Assembly: GCF_004216535.1 (NCBI RefSeq)
Contig: NZ_SGWX01000001.1
Coordinates: 3,720,001 to 3,784,000, forward strand
DNA length: 64,000 nt
Direction of reading: 5' to 3'
DNA from: Xylanimonas ulmi
GTDB lineage: Bacteria > Actinomycetota > Actinomycetes > Actinomycetales > Cellulomonadaceae
Shown here: positions 1 to 8,449 of the stretch, piece by piece
Numbering within the stretch: the first letter of the stretch is position 1
Layout: each line of letters begins with the position of its first letter
Notes under the pieces: model-generated
Told to the model about the DNA's origin: nothing
The model's database searches: none
The model's input: only the letters and a program-made list of their open reading frames with translations
Position numbers and translations under genes: made by a program

Positions 1-2
1 GG

Positions 3-1190
3 GCCTACGTGTCGGCCGGCATCGCCGCGGTCATCACCACCGTGGGGGTCGTGTTCGCCCACGACCTGCTGCGGCTGCTCGACACCCCGCCCGAGATCAT
101 CGACCAGGCGGGGGTCTTCCTGACCGTGACGTTCGCGGGCGCGGGCGTGACGGTGGCCTTCAACTACCTCTCGGCGGCCATCCGCGCACTGGGCGACAGC
201 CGCACGCCGCTGTACTTCCTCATCGCCTCGTCGCTGCTCAACGCGGGACTCGTGGCGCTGCTGGTCGGCGTCGCGCACTGGGGTGTGGCGGGCGCGGCCG
301 CGGCGACGGTGCTGGCGCAGATCGCCTCGGTGGTCGCGTGCCTCGCGCTGATCGCGCGGCGCATGCCGCTGCTGCGCCTGAGCCGCGCGGACTGGGCGGC
401 CGGTCGCGGCAGCCTGCGCGAGCCGCTGCGCATGGGCCTGCCCATGGGCTTTCAGATGTCGGTCATCGCGATCGGGGCCGTCGTGCTGCAGTTCGCGGTC
501 AACGGCCTGGGCGCCGTCTCGGTGGCCGCGTTCACGGCGGCCATGCGCGTCGACCAGCTCGCGGTCGCGCCGCTCAACTCGTTCGGCGTCGCGATGGTCA
601 CCTACACCGCGCAGAACCGCGGGGCGCGCCAGTGGCGCCGCATCAGGGTCGGCGCACTGCGCACCAGCCTGGTGGCGGTCGGCGTCGCGGTGGTGCTCGG
701 CGTTGTGCTGGTGACGTTCGCGCAGCCCATCGTGGGCCTGTTCGTCGGCCCCGGGCAGCCCGAGGTGCTCGCCATGGCCCGCACGTACTTCCTGGTCAAC
801 GGGGGTCTGTACGCGGTGCTGAGCCTGCTGTTCGTGCTGCGCAACGTGGTCCAGGGCATGGGCCTGTCGAGCGTCCCGACCCTCGCGGGCGCACTCGAAC
901 TGGTCATGCGCTCGGCGGCCGCCTTGGTGCTCGTGCGGCACTTCGGGTTCGTGGGCGTGGCCTGGGCCGCCCCGCTCGCCTGGGCCGGGGCGCTGACGCC
1001 GGTGGCCTTCGCCTGGTCGCGGCAGCGGCGCCTGCTCGCGGAGCGCGAGCGCGAGGACGCGACGGCGCACGAGCGACTGCCCGCGCCGCCGTCGCCCGCC
1101 GCCGCGCCGCCCGCCACAGGAGGCTTGGCGCGCGGCGGCGCTCAGTGCGCCGTGGCTCCCACCAGCTCGCCCTCACGCGCGGCGTCCTGA
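3..1190 (+). CDS. MATE-family multidrug/cation efflux transporter (5' truncated by window)
   Basis: The frame is open from the first bases, so the N-terminal part lies outside the window. The visible ~395 residues form about nine hydrophobic segments with the MATE look: Gly/Ala-rich helices, a central AFTAAMRVDQLAV segment and a repeat of the two-lobed fold. MATE proteins are inner-membrane antiporters that export organic cations using Na+ or H+ gradients; the substrate here cannot be read. The C-terminal ~55 residues are a Pro/Ala/Arg-rich cytoplasmic tail. The gene converges on the ABC transporter gene and their 3' ends overlap by 49 bp. No terminator hairpin is visible at the junction. Confidence 0.85.
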   Translation, partial: AYVSAGIAAVITTVGVVFAHDLLRLLDTPPEIIDQAGVFLTVTFAGAGVTVAFNYLSAAIRALGDSRTPLYFLIASSLLNAGLVALLVGVAHWGVAGAAAATVLAQIASVVACLALIARRMPLLRLSRADWAAGRGSLREPLRMGLPMGFQMSVIAIGAVVLQFAVNGLGAVSVAAFTAAMRVDQLAVAPLNSFGVAMVTYTAQNRGARQWRRIRVGALRTSLVAVGVAVVLGVVLVTFAQPIVGLFVGPGQPEVLAMARTYFLVNGGLYAVLSLLFVLRNVVQGMGLSSVPTLAGALELVMRSAAALVLVRHFGFVGVAWAAPLAWAGALTPVAFAWSRQRRLLAEREREDATAHERLPAPPSPAAAPPATGGLARGGAQCAVAPTSSPSRAAS

Positions 1191-3031
1191 TCGCCGTCAG
1201 CCTCACGGCCGCCGTTGGGCTCGCGGGCGCCGTCGGGCGTGTCGATGCGCATCGCCTCGACGAACTCGCCGTACAGCGCGTCGGTCGCGAGCAGGTGCGC
1301 GTGCGTGCCCGTGGCGCGCACGCGCCCGCCGTCCATGACGACGATGCGGTCGGCGTCGACGACGGTCGACAGCCGGTGCGCGACGGTCACGACGGCGCCG
1401 GTCGTGGCGGCCTCGGCGATGGCCGCGTGGATCGCGGCCTCGGTGCGCCCGTCGAGCTGGGACGTCGCCTCGTCGAGCAGCAGCACGTCGGCGTTCGCGA
1501 GCAGCGCGCGGGCCAACGCGATGCGCTGGCGCTGCCCGCCCGAGACCGAGGAGGACACGAGCGAGGTGTCGAGGCCCTCGGGCAGCGCGGCGACCTGCTC
1601 CGTGAGCTGGACGGTGTCGAGCACCGCGGCGACCTGCGCGTCGGTCGCCTCGGGGTGGGCGATGAGCAGGTTGTCGCGGATCGTGCCGGGGATCACCGGG
1701 GTGTCCTGCTCGACGAACGCGAACCGGGCGCGCGTCTGCGCGGGGGTCAGGTCGGCGTAGGGGACGCCGTCGACGCGGATCTGCCCGGACGTGGGGTCGA
1801 GGAACCGCAGCGCGAGCGAGAGCACCGACGTCTTGCCGGCGCCCGACGGCCCGACGAACGCGGTGTGGCCCGTGCGCGGGATCGCGATGGACAGGTCGCG
1901 CACGACGTCCTCGCCCTCCTCGCTGTAGCGCGCGGTCACGCCGTCGAACTCCAGGACCGGACGCTCGGGGTCGGCGGTGCGCCCAGCCGTGCCCGACGAC
2001 GCCGCGGGCGCGGTCTGCGGCTCGGTGTCGATCTGCTCGACCTCGATGATGCGCGCGGACGCAGCGAGCCCGGACTGGAGCGAGGACAGCGCCTCGGCGA
2101 ACTCCATCACCGGGCCGATGAAGTTGAAGATGTACATGAGGAACGCCACGAGCGCGGCGATCGACAGGTAGCCCGACGACACCCGCCAGGCGCCGAGCGC
2201 GATGATGACGACGATCGCGGTCTGGATGCCGCCGAAGGCGAACGTGTACGCCAGCGCCTCGGCCTTGACCGCCTTGACCCCGTGTCCGCGGGCGGCGCCG
2301 GCGTGGGTGAGGACGGCGTCGACCCGCCGGCGCTCGGCGCGCGCGACCTTGACGGTGCGCAGCGCCCGCACCGACCCCTCGAGCTCGCCGCCCATGTGGC
2401 CGATCGCCTCCTGGGCCTTGGCCCGGTGGCGGCCGACGGCGGGCATGAGCGCCGCCATGACCCCGCCGAAGACGACGACGGCCCCGAGGGTGATGCCGAG
2501 CAGGACGGGGTCGATGACGCCCATGAGCACGATGGTGCCGATGATGCCGGCGGCGCCGTTGACGATCGAGACGAACCCGGAGCTCACGGCCGCCGACAGG
2601 AGCTGGGAGTCGGAGGTTGTGCGTGAGACGAGCTCGCCCGCGGGTCGGGCGCCCACCTGCAGCACGCGGCCGCGCACGAACCGCTCGACCAGGGCGCGGC
2701 GCACGTCGAACACCACGGTCTCGGCCGTGCGCCCCAGGATGATCCAGCTCAGCCACGAGGCGAGGATGCCGACCACGGTCAGGGCGGCGAGCAGGGTCAC
2801 GTAGCCCGCGACGGGCGTGCCGAGCATGACGGCGTCGATGACGTCCTGGACGACGCGCGGCGTCCACAGGAACGTGACCGTCGCGATCATGCCGATGACG
2901 GCGCCGAGCGTGATCGTGGGCCAGTGGGGCGCCAGGTGGCGCAGCAGCACCCGCAGGCGGGCGGGCTTGAGGAGGTCGCCGGCGGGCGCCTTCTCGGGCG
3001 AGGCGGTGGGGTCAGAGGTAGTGTCACTCAC
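1142..3031 (-). CDS. ABC transporter, fused permease/ATPase (exporter type)
   Basis: A 629-aa half-transporter. The N-terminal membrane domain (about residues 35-320) has six predicted helices, with the ABC-exporter coupling region around GELVSRTTSDSQLL. The nucleotide-binding domain (about 350-600) carries Walker A GPSGAGKTS, signature SSVSGGQRQ, Walker B VLLLDEATSQLD and a switch His in VTVAHRLSTV. It probably acts as a dimer exporting a lipid, drug or peptide; the substrate is unknown. It is divergent from the TetR gene, with an inverted repeat between them, so TetR control is likely. Its 3' end overlaps the convergent MATE gene. Confidence 0.9.
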   Translation of the reverse strand: MSDTTSDPTASPEKAPAGDLLKPARLRVLLRHLAPHWPTITLGAVIGMIATVTFLWTPRVVQDVIDAVMLGTPVAGYVTLLAALTVVGILASWLSWIILGRTAETVVFDVRRALVERFVRGRVLQVGARPAGELVSRTTSDSQLLSAAVSSGFVSIVNGAAGIIGTIVLMGVIDPVLLGITLGAVVVFGGVMAALMPAVGRHRAKAQEAIGHMGGELEGSVRALRTVKVARAERRRVDAVLTHAGAARGHGVKAVKAEALAYTFAFGGIQTAIVVIIALGAWRVSSGYLSIAALVAFLMYIFNFIGPVMEFAEALSSLQSGLAASARIIEVEQIDTEPQTAPAASSGTAGRTADPERPVLEFDGVTARYSEEGEDVVRDLSIAIPRTGHTAFVGPSGAGKTSVLSLALRFLDPTSGQIRVDGVPYADLTPAQTRARFAFVEQDTPVIPGTIRDNLLIAHPEATDAQVAAVLDTVQLTEQVAALPEGLDTSLVSSSVSGGQRQRIALARALLANADVLLLDEATSQLDGRTEAAIHAAIAEAATTGAVVTVAHRLSTVVDADRIVVMDGGRVRATGTHAHLLATDALYGEFVEAMRIDTPDGAREPNGGREADGDQDAAREGELVGATAH

Positions 3032-3049
3032 GATCGAAAATGAAACATG

Positions 3050-3066
3050 GCTGTCCTAAAAACAGC
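3050..3066. promoter_or_regulatory. candidate TetR operator in the ABC/tetR divergent intergenic region
   Basis: Perfect inverted repeat GCTGT-N7-ACAGC centred in the 82-bp gap between the divergent ABC and tetR starts. TetR regulators commonly autoregulate and repress the adjacent divergent transporter, and the position fits both roles. The assignment is inference; binding is not shown by sequence alone. Confidence 0.45.
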
Positions 3067-3077
3067 AAGCGAAGAAT

Positions 3078-3105
3078 CGAAACGCGTCAGGAATACCGCT
3101 AGACT
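3078..3105 (+). promoter_or_regulatory. candidate leaderless promoter for tetR
   Basis: A -10-like TAGACT lies at 3100-3105, with a weak -35-like TCGAAA at 3078-3083 (16-bp spacer). The ATG is only 8 bp after the -10, and no Shine-Dalgarno sequence lies between. Transcription would therefore begin at or next to the start codon, as is common in actinobacteria. Confidence 0.45.
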
Positions 3106-3113
3106 GTGCGCCC

Positions 3114-3704
3114 ATGAGTGAGAGTGACCTGTCGCCGACGCAACAGCGCACGCGTGCCGCGCTAGTGCGCGCCGGACTGGACGTGCTCAGCCGGAACCCG
3201 GCGGCGCCCCTCGGCGAGGTGGCCGAGCGCGCGGGCGTCGCGCGCTCGACGCTGCACCGCTACTTCGCCGACAAGCAGGCGCTGAGCGCCGCCATCACCG
3301 AGTTCGTCGACGCCGCGCACGACGCCGCGATCACCCACGCGCGACTGGCCGAGGGCACCGGCCTTGAGGCCCTGCGGCGGCTGACGCTCGAACTCCTCGA
3401 CCGCCTCGACGTGCTGTCATGGCTCATGGGACCGGCGCTCATGGCCGGCCCGCTGCCTGACGGCGGGTTCGACGAGTACGTGTCCGAGGACCCCGATCCG
3501 GCGGTGATCGACGCCGCCGCGCGCGGCATCGCCGACGGGAGCCTCGATGCCGCGCTCTCGCCGCAGTGGTGCGAGTCGATGCTGTGGGCCGTGCTGTTCT
3601 CGGCGAGCCACGCGCCCGCGGGAATGACGGCCACCGAGGCGCGTTCGCAGGCGCTGCGCGCCCTGCTCAAAGCGGTCGCGGCCGACCCGGGCGCGGTGCG
3701 CTAG
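3114..3704 (+). CDS. TetR-family transcriptional regulator
   Basis: 196 aa. The N-terminal helix-turn-helix (about residues 10-60) reads GEVAERAGVARSTLHRYFADK, shown here only in its key part AGVARSTLHRYF, and is typical of TetR. The remaining ~135 residues form a variable helical ligand-binding domain with no recognisable ligand signature. It is divergent from the ABC exporter gene, which it likely represses through the palindrome between them. Its stop codon is one base from the stop of the convergent menF gene. Confidence 0.9.
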   Translation: MSESDLSPTQQRTRAALVRAGLDVLSRNPAAPLGEVAERAGVARSTLHRYFADKQALSAAITEFVDAAHDAAITHARLAEGTGLEALRRLTLELLDRLDVLSWLMGPALMAGPLPDGGFDEYVSEDPDPAVIDAAARGIADGSLDAALSPQWCESMLWAVLFSASHAPAGMTATEARSQALRALLKAVAADPGAVR

Positions 3705-3705
3705 G

Positions 3706-5073
3706 TCAGCGGCGCTCGCCGAGCGCCCAGCGCATCGGCACCAGCTTGGCCTCGGACTCGGCCAGCTCGGACGCCGGGTCGGAGGCCGCCACGACGCCGC
3801 AGCCCGCGAACAGGCGCACGCGGCGCGGGTCGGCGTCGTCCAGCCGCGCCGAGCGCAGCGCGATGCCCCACTCGCCGTCGCCGTCGGCGCCCATCCAGCC
3901 CACCGGGCCCGCGTAGCGCCCGCGGTCCATGCCCTCGATCTCGCGGATGAGGTCGCGCGCCCGCGTGGTCGGCGTGCCGCACACCGCCGCGGACGGGTGC
4001 AGCGCGGCGGCGAGGGCCAGCGACGACGGCGTCCGGCCGTCCGCGCCGCCCGCGCGGTCCAGCACGCCCGTGACGTCGCTCGCCAGGTGCATGACGTTGG
4101 GCAGGTGCAGCACGAACGGCTGCTCCGGCACGTTCATCGAGGTGCAGAACGGCTCGAGCGCGCGCGCCACCGAGACGACGGCGTGCTCGTGCTCCTCAAG
4201 GTCCTTCGACGAGCGCGCCAGCTGCGCCGCGCGCAGCAGCGCGTCGTCCTCGGTCATGCCGCGCTCGCGGCGGATCGTCCCGGCCAGCACGCGCGAGGCG
4301 ACCAGGCCCTTCTCGGAGCGCACCAGCAGTTCGGGGGTGGCGCCGAGCATGCCGGCGACCGAGAACGTCCACGTCGCCTCGTAGGCGATCGCGAGCCGGC
4401 GCAGCACCCAGCGCGGGTCGAGCGGCGCCTGCGTGGTCGCGACGACGTCGCGCGCGAGCACCACCTTGTCGAGGTCGCCCGCCTGGATGCGCCCCACGGC
4501 GTCGGCGACGATGCCGGGCCAGTCGGCGGCGGCGATCGCGCCGTCGGCCTCGACGACCGCGCCGGGCGAGGTGATCGGCGTGCGGGCCGACGGGTCGAGC
4601 AGCGCCGTCGTCGGGGCGGCGTCGAGGCCCTGGGAGATCGTGGTGATCCACGCCTGGCCGCCCCGGCGCCCGACGACGACGCGCGGCGCCACGAGAACGC
4701 CGCCGTCCTGTGACGCGTCGTCGAAGGCGAAGGAGCCGAACGCGACCGGTCCCGTGCCGGGCAGGCGCACGTCGTCGCGCACGACCGCGCGTTCGAGCGC
4801 CGACTGCCAGGCGGCCGCGGCGTCCGCGAACCGGCGTCGCCCACGCACCGTGACGCGCAGCGCCTCGCCCCACCCGACGATGCCGTCGCCGCGGCGCACC
4901 CACGCCAGCGGGCGCGCGTCGGGCAACAGGCCCATCAGCGTCGCCAGGCCGTCGTCGGGCAGGTCGAGGGCGGCGGTCCTGACCACCAGCGGTCGGGCGT
5001 CGAGGCCCGGCGCGGTGGCGTCCGGCCGACCCGCGGGGTGGCCCGCAGGCTGGGGGAGTGCGGTTGCTGACAT
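3706..5073 (-). CDS. menF: isochorismate synthase (menaquinone pathway)
   Basis: 455 aa from the ATG at 5073; an upstream in-frame ATG at 5115 would add 14 residues. Chorismate-binding family signatures are present: GTIRRERG, the basic [13 protein letters not shown] helix, [11 protein letters not shown] and a C-terminal [20 protein letters not shown]. The enzyme converts chorismate to isochorismate, the committed step toward menaquinone. A salicylate or siderophore role is possible for such enzymes, but adjacent menG and menJ-like genes favour menaquinone. I prefer the 5073 start because a TACCCT -10-like hexamer (5082-5087) lies 8 bp upstream, suggesting a leaderless mRNA. It is divergent from menG. 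Confidence 0.85.
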   Translation of the reverse strand: MSATALPQPAGHPAGRPDATAPGLDARPLVVRTAALDLPDDGLATLMGLLPDARPLAWVRRGDGIVGWGEALRVTVRGRRRFADAAAAWQSALERAVVRDDVRLPGTGPVAFGSFAFDDASQDGGVLVAPRVVVGRRGGQAWITTISQGLDAAPTTALLDPSARTPITSPGAVVEADGAIAAADWPGIVADAVGRIQAGDLDKVVLARDVVATTQAPLDPRWVLRRLAIAYEATWTFSVAGMLGATPELLVRSEKGLVASRVLAGTIRRERGMTEDDALLRAAQLARSSKDLEEHEHAVVSVARALEPFCTSMNVPEQPFVLHLPNVMHLASDVTGVLDRAGGADGRTPSSLALAAALHPSAAVCGTPTTRARDLIREIEGMDRGRYAGPVGWMGADGDGEWGIALRSARLDDADPRRVRLFAGCGVVAASDPASELAESEAKLVPMRWALGERR

Positions 5074-5081
5074 CGCCGTCC

Positions 5082-5131
5082 AGGGTAGCCCCGCGCGGAA
5101 GCGCTCCCGGCCCACGCCCGCGTGCGACGAT
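5082..5131. promoter_or_regulatory. divergent, apparently leaderless promoters for menF (-) and menG (+)
   Basis: On the minus strand TACCCT (5082-5087) precedes the menF ATG by 8 bp. On the plus strand GACGAT (5126-5131) precedes the menG ATG at 5139 by 7 bp. Neither start has a convincing Shine-Dalgarno sequence. The short AGCGCT palindrome between them could be a shared regulatory site, but nothing more can be said. Confidence 0.35.
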
Positions 5132-5138
5132 GGGCGCC

Positions 5139-5834
5139 ATGCCGCGCGCCAGTCTCGAGAAGCACCCCCGTGAGGTCGCGTCGATGTTCGACGGGATCGC
5201 CGAGCGCTACGACCTCGTCAACGACCTCGTCTCCCTCGGGCAGGACCGCCGCTGGCGTCGCCTGGTGCGCGCCGCCGTGGCCGCGCTGCCGGGGGAGAAG
5301 GTGCTCGACCTCGCCGCCGGCACCGGCACGTCGAGTGAGCCGTTCGAGCTCGACGGCGCCTGGGTGGTGCCCTCCGACATCTCGCTCGGCATGCTCACGG
5401 TCGGCAAGCGCCGCCGCCCGGACCTGCCGTTCGTCGCGGGCGACGCGACGGCCCTGCCCTTCGCCGACGGCGCCTTCGACGCCGTGACCATCAGCTTCGG
5501 CCTGCGCAACGTGGTCGACACCGCGGGCGCGCTGCGCGAGATGCTGCGCGTCGTGCGCCCCGGCGGGCGGCTGGTGGTGTGCGAGTTCTCCACACCGACC
5601 TGGGGTCCGTTCCGGACCGTGTACCTGGAGTACCTGATGCGCGCGCTGCCGGTGGTCGCGGGCGCAGTGACGCGCGACAAGGGGTCCTACGACTACCTCG
5701 CCGAGTCGATCCGCTCCTGGCCCGATCAGGCGGGTCTGGGGCGGCTCATGCTCGACGCCGGCTGGGAGCGCGTCGCCTACCGCAACCTCACGGGCGGGAT
5801 CGTGGCGCTGCACCGGGCGAGCCGACCCGCCTGA
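5139..5834 (+). CDS. menG: demethylmenaquinone methyltransferase (MenG/UbiE)
   Basis: 231 aa, the normal family length, starting [20 protein letters not shown]. UbiE-type signatures: [20 protein letters not shown] near the N-terminus, the SAM-binding [12 protein letters not shown] loop, and the ISFGLRNV stretch in the core. It transfers a methyl group from SAM to demethylmenaquinol, the last step of menaquinone ring synthesis. The ATG at 5139 is preferred over one at 5130 because it aligns with the family N-terminus. It is divergent from menF. Confidence 0.93.
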   Translation: MPRASLEKHPREVASMFDGIAERYDLVNDLVSLGQDRRWRRLVRAAVAALPGEKVLDLAAGTGTSSEPFELDGAWVVPSDISLGMLTVGKRRRPDLPFVAGDATALPFADGAFDAVTISFGLRNVVDTAGALREMLRVVRPGGRLVVCEFSTPTWGPFRTVYLEYLMRALPVVAGAVTRDKGSYDYLAESIRSWPDQAGLGRLMLDAGWERVAYRNLTGGIVALHRASRPA

Positions 5835-6048
5835 GCCCGTCCCGCGACGCTCAGCGCGCGGCGGGCGTCGAGCGCGCGGCGACAGTTCAGGACCTTCGAC
5901 CCCCGATCTCGGGCCCTGTGGCGTGCCCGGAATGTACGATCCAGCACGGCGCGCGGGCGAGGATTCTCCCAGGCCACTACGGGTGCGGTCCCGGCGTGGC
6001 GGTGTCCGCTATCCATGTGGGCGTCGAATGACTATGGTGGCCGAAAGG

Positions 6049-6066
6049 TTGTGACCCCGTTCACAA
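6049..6066. promoter_or_regulatory. CRP/GlxR-type operator upstream of menJ-nuo
   Basis: Perfect palindrome TTGTGA-N6-TCACAA, which contains the complete CRP consensus TGTGA-N6-TCACA recognised by enterobacterial CRP and by actinobacterial Crp/GlxR proteins. It lies 72 bp before the menJ-like start. With the TATGGT at 6033-6038 as -10, it would sit just downstream of the transcription start (repressing position). With a weaker GATGAT at 6112-6117, it would sit near -66 (activating position). Which applies cannot be decided here. Confidence 0.7.
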
Positions 6067-6124
6067 ACACGTGTCGGCGTGCCACCGGCGCGTCGGGCGG
6101 GGCCCCACAGGCGATGATGCGGTC

Positions 6125-6133
6125 AGGAGGTGG
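6125..6133 (+). promoter_or_regulatory. ribosome binding site deciding the menJ-like start
   Basis: AGGAGGTGG lies 4 bp before the GTG at 6138, the best Shine-Dalgarno match in this part of the window. It places the start after several in-frame upstream ATG codons and next to the FAD-binding motif. Confidence 0.75.
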
Positions 6134-6137
6134 AGCG

Positions 6138-7445
6138 GTGCGCGCAGGAGCGAACGACGACGCTGACGTGATCGTGGTCGGCGCCGGGCCCGCCGGGTCC
6201 TCGACGGCCCACTGGTGCGCCTGCGCCGGCCTCGACGTGCTGCTCCTGGAGAAGGCCGCCTTTCCGCGGGACAAGATCTGCGGCGACGGGCTGACGCCGC
6301 GCGCGGTCGCCGAACTGGTGCGCATGGGCGTCGACATCGACCCCGCCGACGGCTGGATCCGCAACGAGGGCCTGCGCGTCTTCGCCGGGCGGCGCTCGTG
6401 GGAGCTGCCCTGGCCCGAGGTCGCGGCCTTCCCCGGCTACGGCATGGCCCGCTCACGCATGACGTTCGACCACCTGCTCGCGCAGCACGCCCAGCGCAGC
6501 GGGGCCAAGCTGCTGGAGCGCACCAAGGTCACCGGCCCGCTCACCGACGAGCGCACCGGCCGCGTCGTGGGCGTGCGCGCCCAGGCCGCCGACCGGCGCG
6601 AGGTCGTCTACCGCGCCCCCGTCGTCGTCGCGGCCGACGGCGTCTCCTCCCGGTTCGCGACGTCGCTGGGCATCGCGCGCCGCGACGACCGCCCGCTCGG
6701 CACGGCCTACCGCACCTACTTCCGCACCGACGGCCCGAGCGGTCCGACGGCGCGGCATGCGGACTCCTGGATGGAGTCGCACCTTGAGCTGTGGTCGGGG
6801 CAGCCCGGCAAGAGCGACCTGCTGCCCGGCTACGGCTGGATCTTCGCGCTCGGCGACGGCACGGTGAACGTGGGGCTGGGCTCGGTGAGCTCGACCCCGC
6901 AGCGCCAGTCCGCCGTCGGGCACGACTACCGGGCGCTGCTGCAGCGGTGGGTCGAGGGCGCGCCCGAGGCCTGGGGCCTGAGCCCCGAGAGCCAGCTCGG
7001 CCCGATCCGCGGCGCCGCGCTGCCCATGGGCTTCAACCGTGCGCCGATGTACCGCGACGGGACGATCCTGGTCGGCGACGCCGCCGGAATGGTCAGCCCG
7101 TTCAACGGGGAGGGCATCGCCTACGCGCTCCAGGCGGGCCGAGTCGCGGCCGACGCGATCGCCCAGGCCCGCACCCGCACCAGCGACGCGGCCCGCGAGG
7201 CGGTGCTCGGGGGGTACGCCGAGCGCATGCGAGCGGACCTCGGCGGCTACTACACGTTGGGCCGGGCGTTCGTCCGGCTCATCGAGCACCCGGCGATCAT
7301 GCGGTTCGGGACCCGGTACGCGTTGCCGGTCCCGGTCGTCATGCAGTTCGTCGTCAAGCTGCTGTCGGACTGTTACGAGCCGCGTGGAGGGGACTGGGTC
7401 GACCGGCTCATCTCCGCGCTGACCCGCGTGGTTCCGGCGGCCTAG
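6138..7445 (+). CDS. menJ: geranylgeranyl reductase family FAD enzyme, likely menaquinone reductase
   Basis: 435 aa from the GTG chosen by its strong ribosome binding site. An FAD dinucleotide fold at the N-terminus shows VIVVGAGPAGSS. It is followed by the family motif KICGDGLTPRAV and a second FAD-contact region VGDAAGMVSPFNGEGI. Family members saturate isoprenoid double bonds; the mycobacterial relative MenJ (Rv0561c) saturates one bond of the menaquinone side chain. Position between menG and the nuo operon supports that role. The C-terminus has a hydrophobic stretch suited to membrane association. It is probably the first gene of the nuo transcription unit, with a 63-bp gap to nuoA. Confidence 0.85.
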   Translation: MRAGANDDADVIVVGAGPAGSSTAHWCACAGLDVLLLEKAAFPRDKICGDGLTPRAVAELVRMGVDIDPADGWIRNEGLRVFAGRRSWELPWPEVAAFPGYGMARSRMTFDHLLAQHAQRSGAKLLERTKVTGPLTDERTGRVVGVRAQAADRREVVYRAPVVVAADGVSSRFATSLGIARRDDRPLGTAYRTYFRTDGPSGPTARHADSWMESHLELWSGQPGKSDLLPGYGWIFALGDGTVNVGLGSVSSTPQRQSAVGHDYRALLQRWVEGAPEAWGLSPESQLGPIRGAALPMGFNRAPMYRDGTILVGDAAGMVSPFNGEGIAYALQAGRVAADAIAQARTRTSDAAREAVLGGYAERMRADLGGYYTLGRAFVRLIEHPAIMRFGTRYALPVPVVMQFVVKLLSDCYEPRGGDWVDRLISALTRVVPAA

Positions 7446-7508
7446 GCCCGGCGACGGGCACGAGCACGATCTCAAGGAAGTGATCGAAGCGATGAGGCAG
7501 GAGCAGGG

Positions 7509-7871
7509 ATGACCAACCCATATGTTCCGGTACTGGTGCTCATGGGCGTGGCCGCCGTGCTCGCGCTCGGCGGCGTGGCGGCCTCCGCGGTGATCGGCCC
7601 CAAGCGCTACAACCGGGCCAAGCTCGAGGCCTACGAGTGCGGCATCATGCCCACCCCGCACGCGGTCGGCGGAGGGCGCATGCCCATCAAGTACTACCTC
7701 GTGGCCATGACCTTCATCGTGTTCGACATCGAGGTCGTCTTCCTCTACCCGTGGGCCGTGAGCTTCGCGTGGCTGGCCGGCTTCGGGCTCGTCGCCATGC
7801 TCGTCTTCCTCGCGCTGATCACCGTGCCCTTCGTGTACGAGTGGCGGCGCGGCGGGTTCGACTGGGTCTGA
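7509..7871 (+). CDS. nuoA: NADH-quinone oxidoreductase subunit A
   Basis: 120 aa with three membrane helices (about 7-29, 64-84, 90-110). The conserved loop between helices 1 and 2 reads [13 protein letters not shown], and the second helix contains [14 protein letters not shown]. NuoA forms part of the quinone-site loop region of complex I. A Shine-Dalgarno-like CAGGAGCAGGG precedes the ATG. It is the first of 14 nuo genes in canonical order. Confidence 0.97.
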   Translation: MTNPYVPVLVLMGVAAVLALGGVAASAVIGPKRYNRAKLEAYECGIMPTPHAVGGGRMPIKYYLVAMTFIVFDIEVVFLYPWAVSFAWLAGFGLVAMLVFLALITVPFVYEWRRGGFDWV

Positions 7872-7897
7872 CGGGGGCGACGGAGAGGGACGGGCAC

Positions 7898-8449
7898 ATG
7901 GGACTGGAAGAGGCGCCGTCGGGCTTTCTCCTGACGACGATCGAGGACATCGCGGGGTATCTGCGCAAGGCCTCGCTGTGGCCGGTGACGTTCGGCCTGG
8001 CGTGCTGCGCCATCGAGATGATGGCGGCGGGCGCCTCGCGGTTCGACCTGTCGCGGTTCGGCATGGAGGTGTTCCGCGCGTCGCCGCGCCAGGCCGACCT
8101 GATGATCGTGGCCGGGCGCGTGAGCCAGAAGATGGCGCCCGTGGTGCGTCAGGTCTACGACCAGATGAGCGAGCCCAAGTGGGTGCTGTCGATGGGCGTG
8201 TGCGCCTCGTCGGGCGGCATGTTCAACAACTACGCGATCGTCCAGGGCGTCGACCACGTCGTGCCCGTGGACATCTACCTGCCGGGCTGCCCGCCGCGGC
8301 CCGAGATGCTCATCAACGCGATCCTCGCGCTGCACCAGCAGATCCAGGACACCCCGCTGGGCGTCAACCGGCGTGAGGCCGCGCAGGCCGCCGAGGCGGC
8401 GGCGCTGGAGGCCACGCCGACGTTCGAGATGAAGGGTCTGCTGCGGTGA
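7898..8449 (+). CDS. nuoB: NADH-quinone oxidoreductase subunit B
   Basis: 183 aa. The four ligands of the terminal [4Fe-4S] cluster N2 are visible as Cys36-Cys37 (GLACCAIEM), Cys102 (GVCASSGG) and Cys131 (LPGCPPRPE). NuoB passes electrons to menaquinone at the interface with the membrane arm. An Ala/Glu-rich C-terminal tail follows the core. Its TGA overlaps the nuoC GTG start. Confidence 0.97.
   Translation: MGLEEAPSGFLLTTIEDIAGYLRKASLWPVTFGLACCAIEMMAAGASRFDLSRFGMEVFRASPRQADLMIVAGRVSQKMAPVVRQVYDQMSEPKWVLSMGVCASSGGMFNNYAIVQGVDHVVPVDIYLPGCPPRPEMLINAILALHQQIQDTPLGVNRREAAQAAEAAALEATPTFEMKGLLR

Larger units (their letters stand above)
5835..6137 (+). other. 303-bp intergenic region upstream of menJ-nuo
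   Basis: No convincing gene. It holds a CRP-like palindrome at 6049-6066, a -10-like TATGGT at 6033-6038 and, at the 3' end, the strong ribosome binding site of the menJ-like gene. No clear terminator hairpin follows menG. Reading frames across this stretch lack coding character. Confidence 0.6.

Noticed and set aside
338-2626. A 762-codon plus-strand frame across the MATE/ABC junction
   Set aside because: Arg/Gly/Ala-rich shadow running antisense to a clear ABC transporter.
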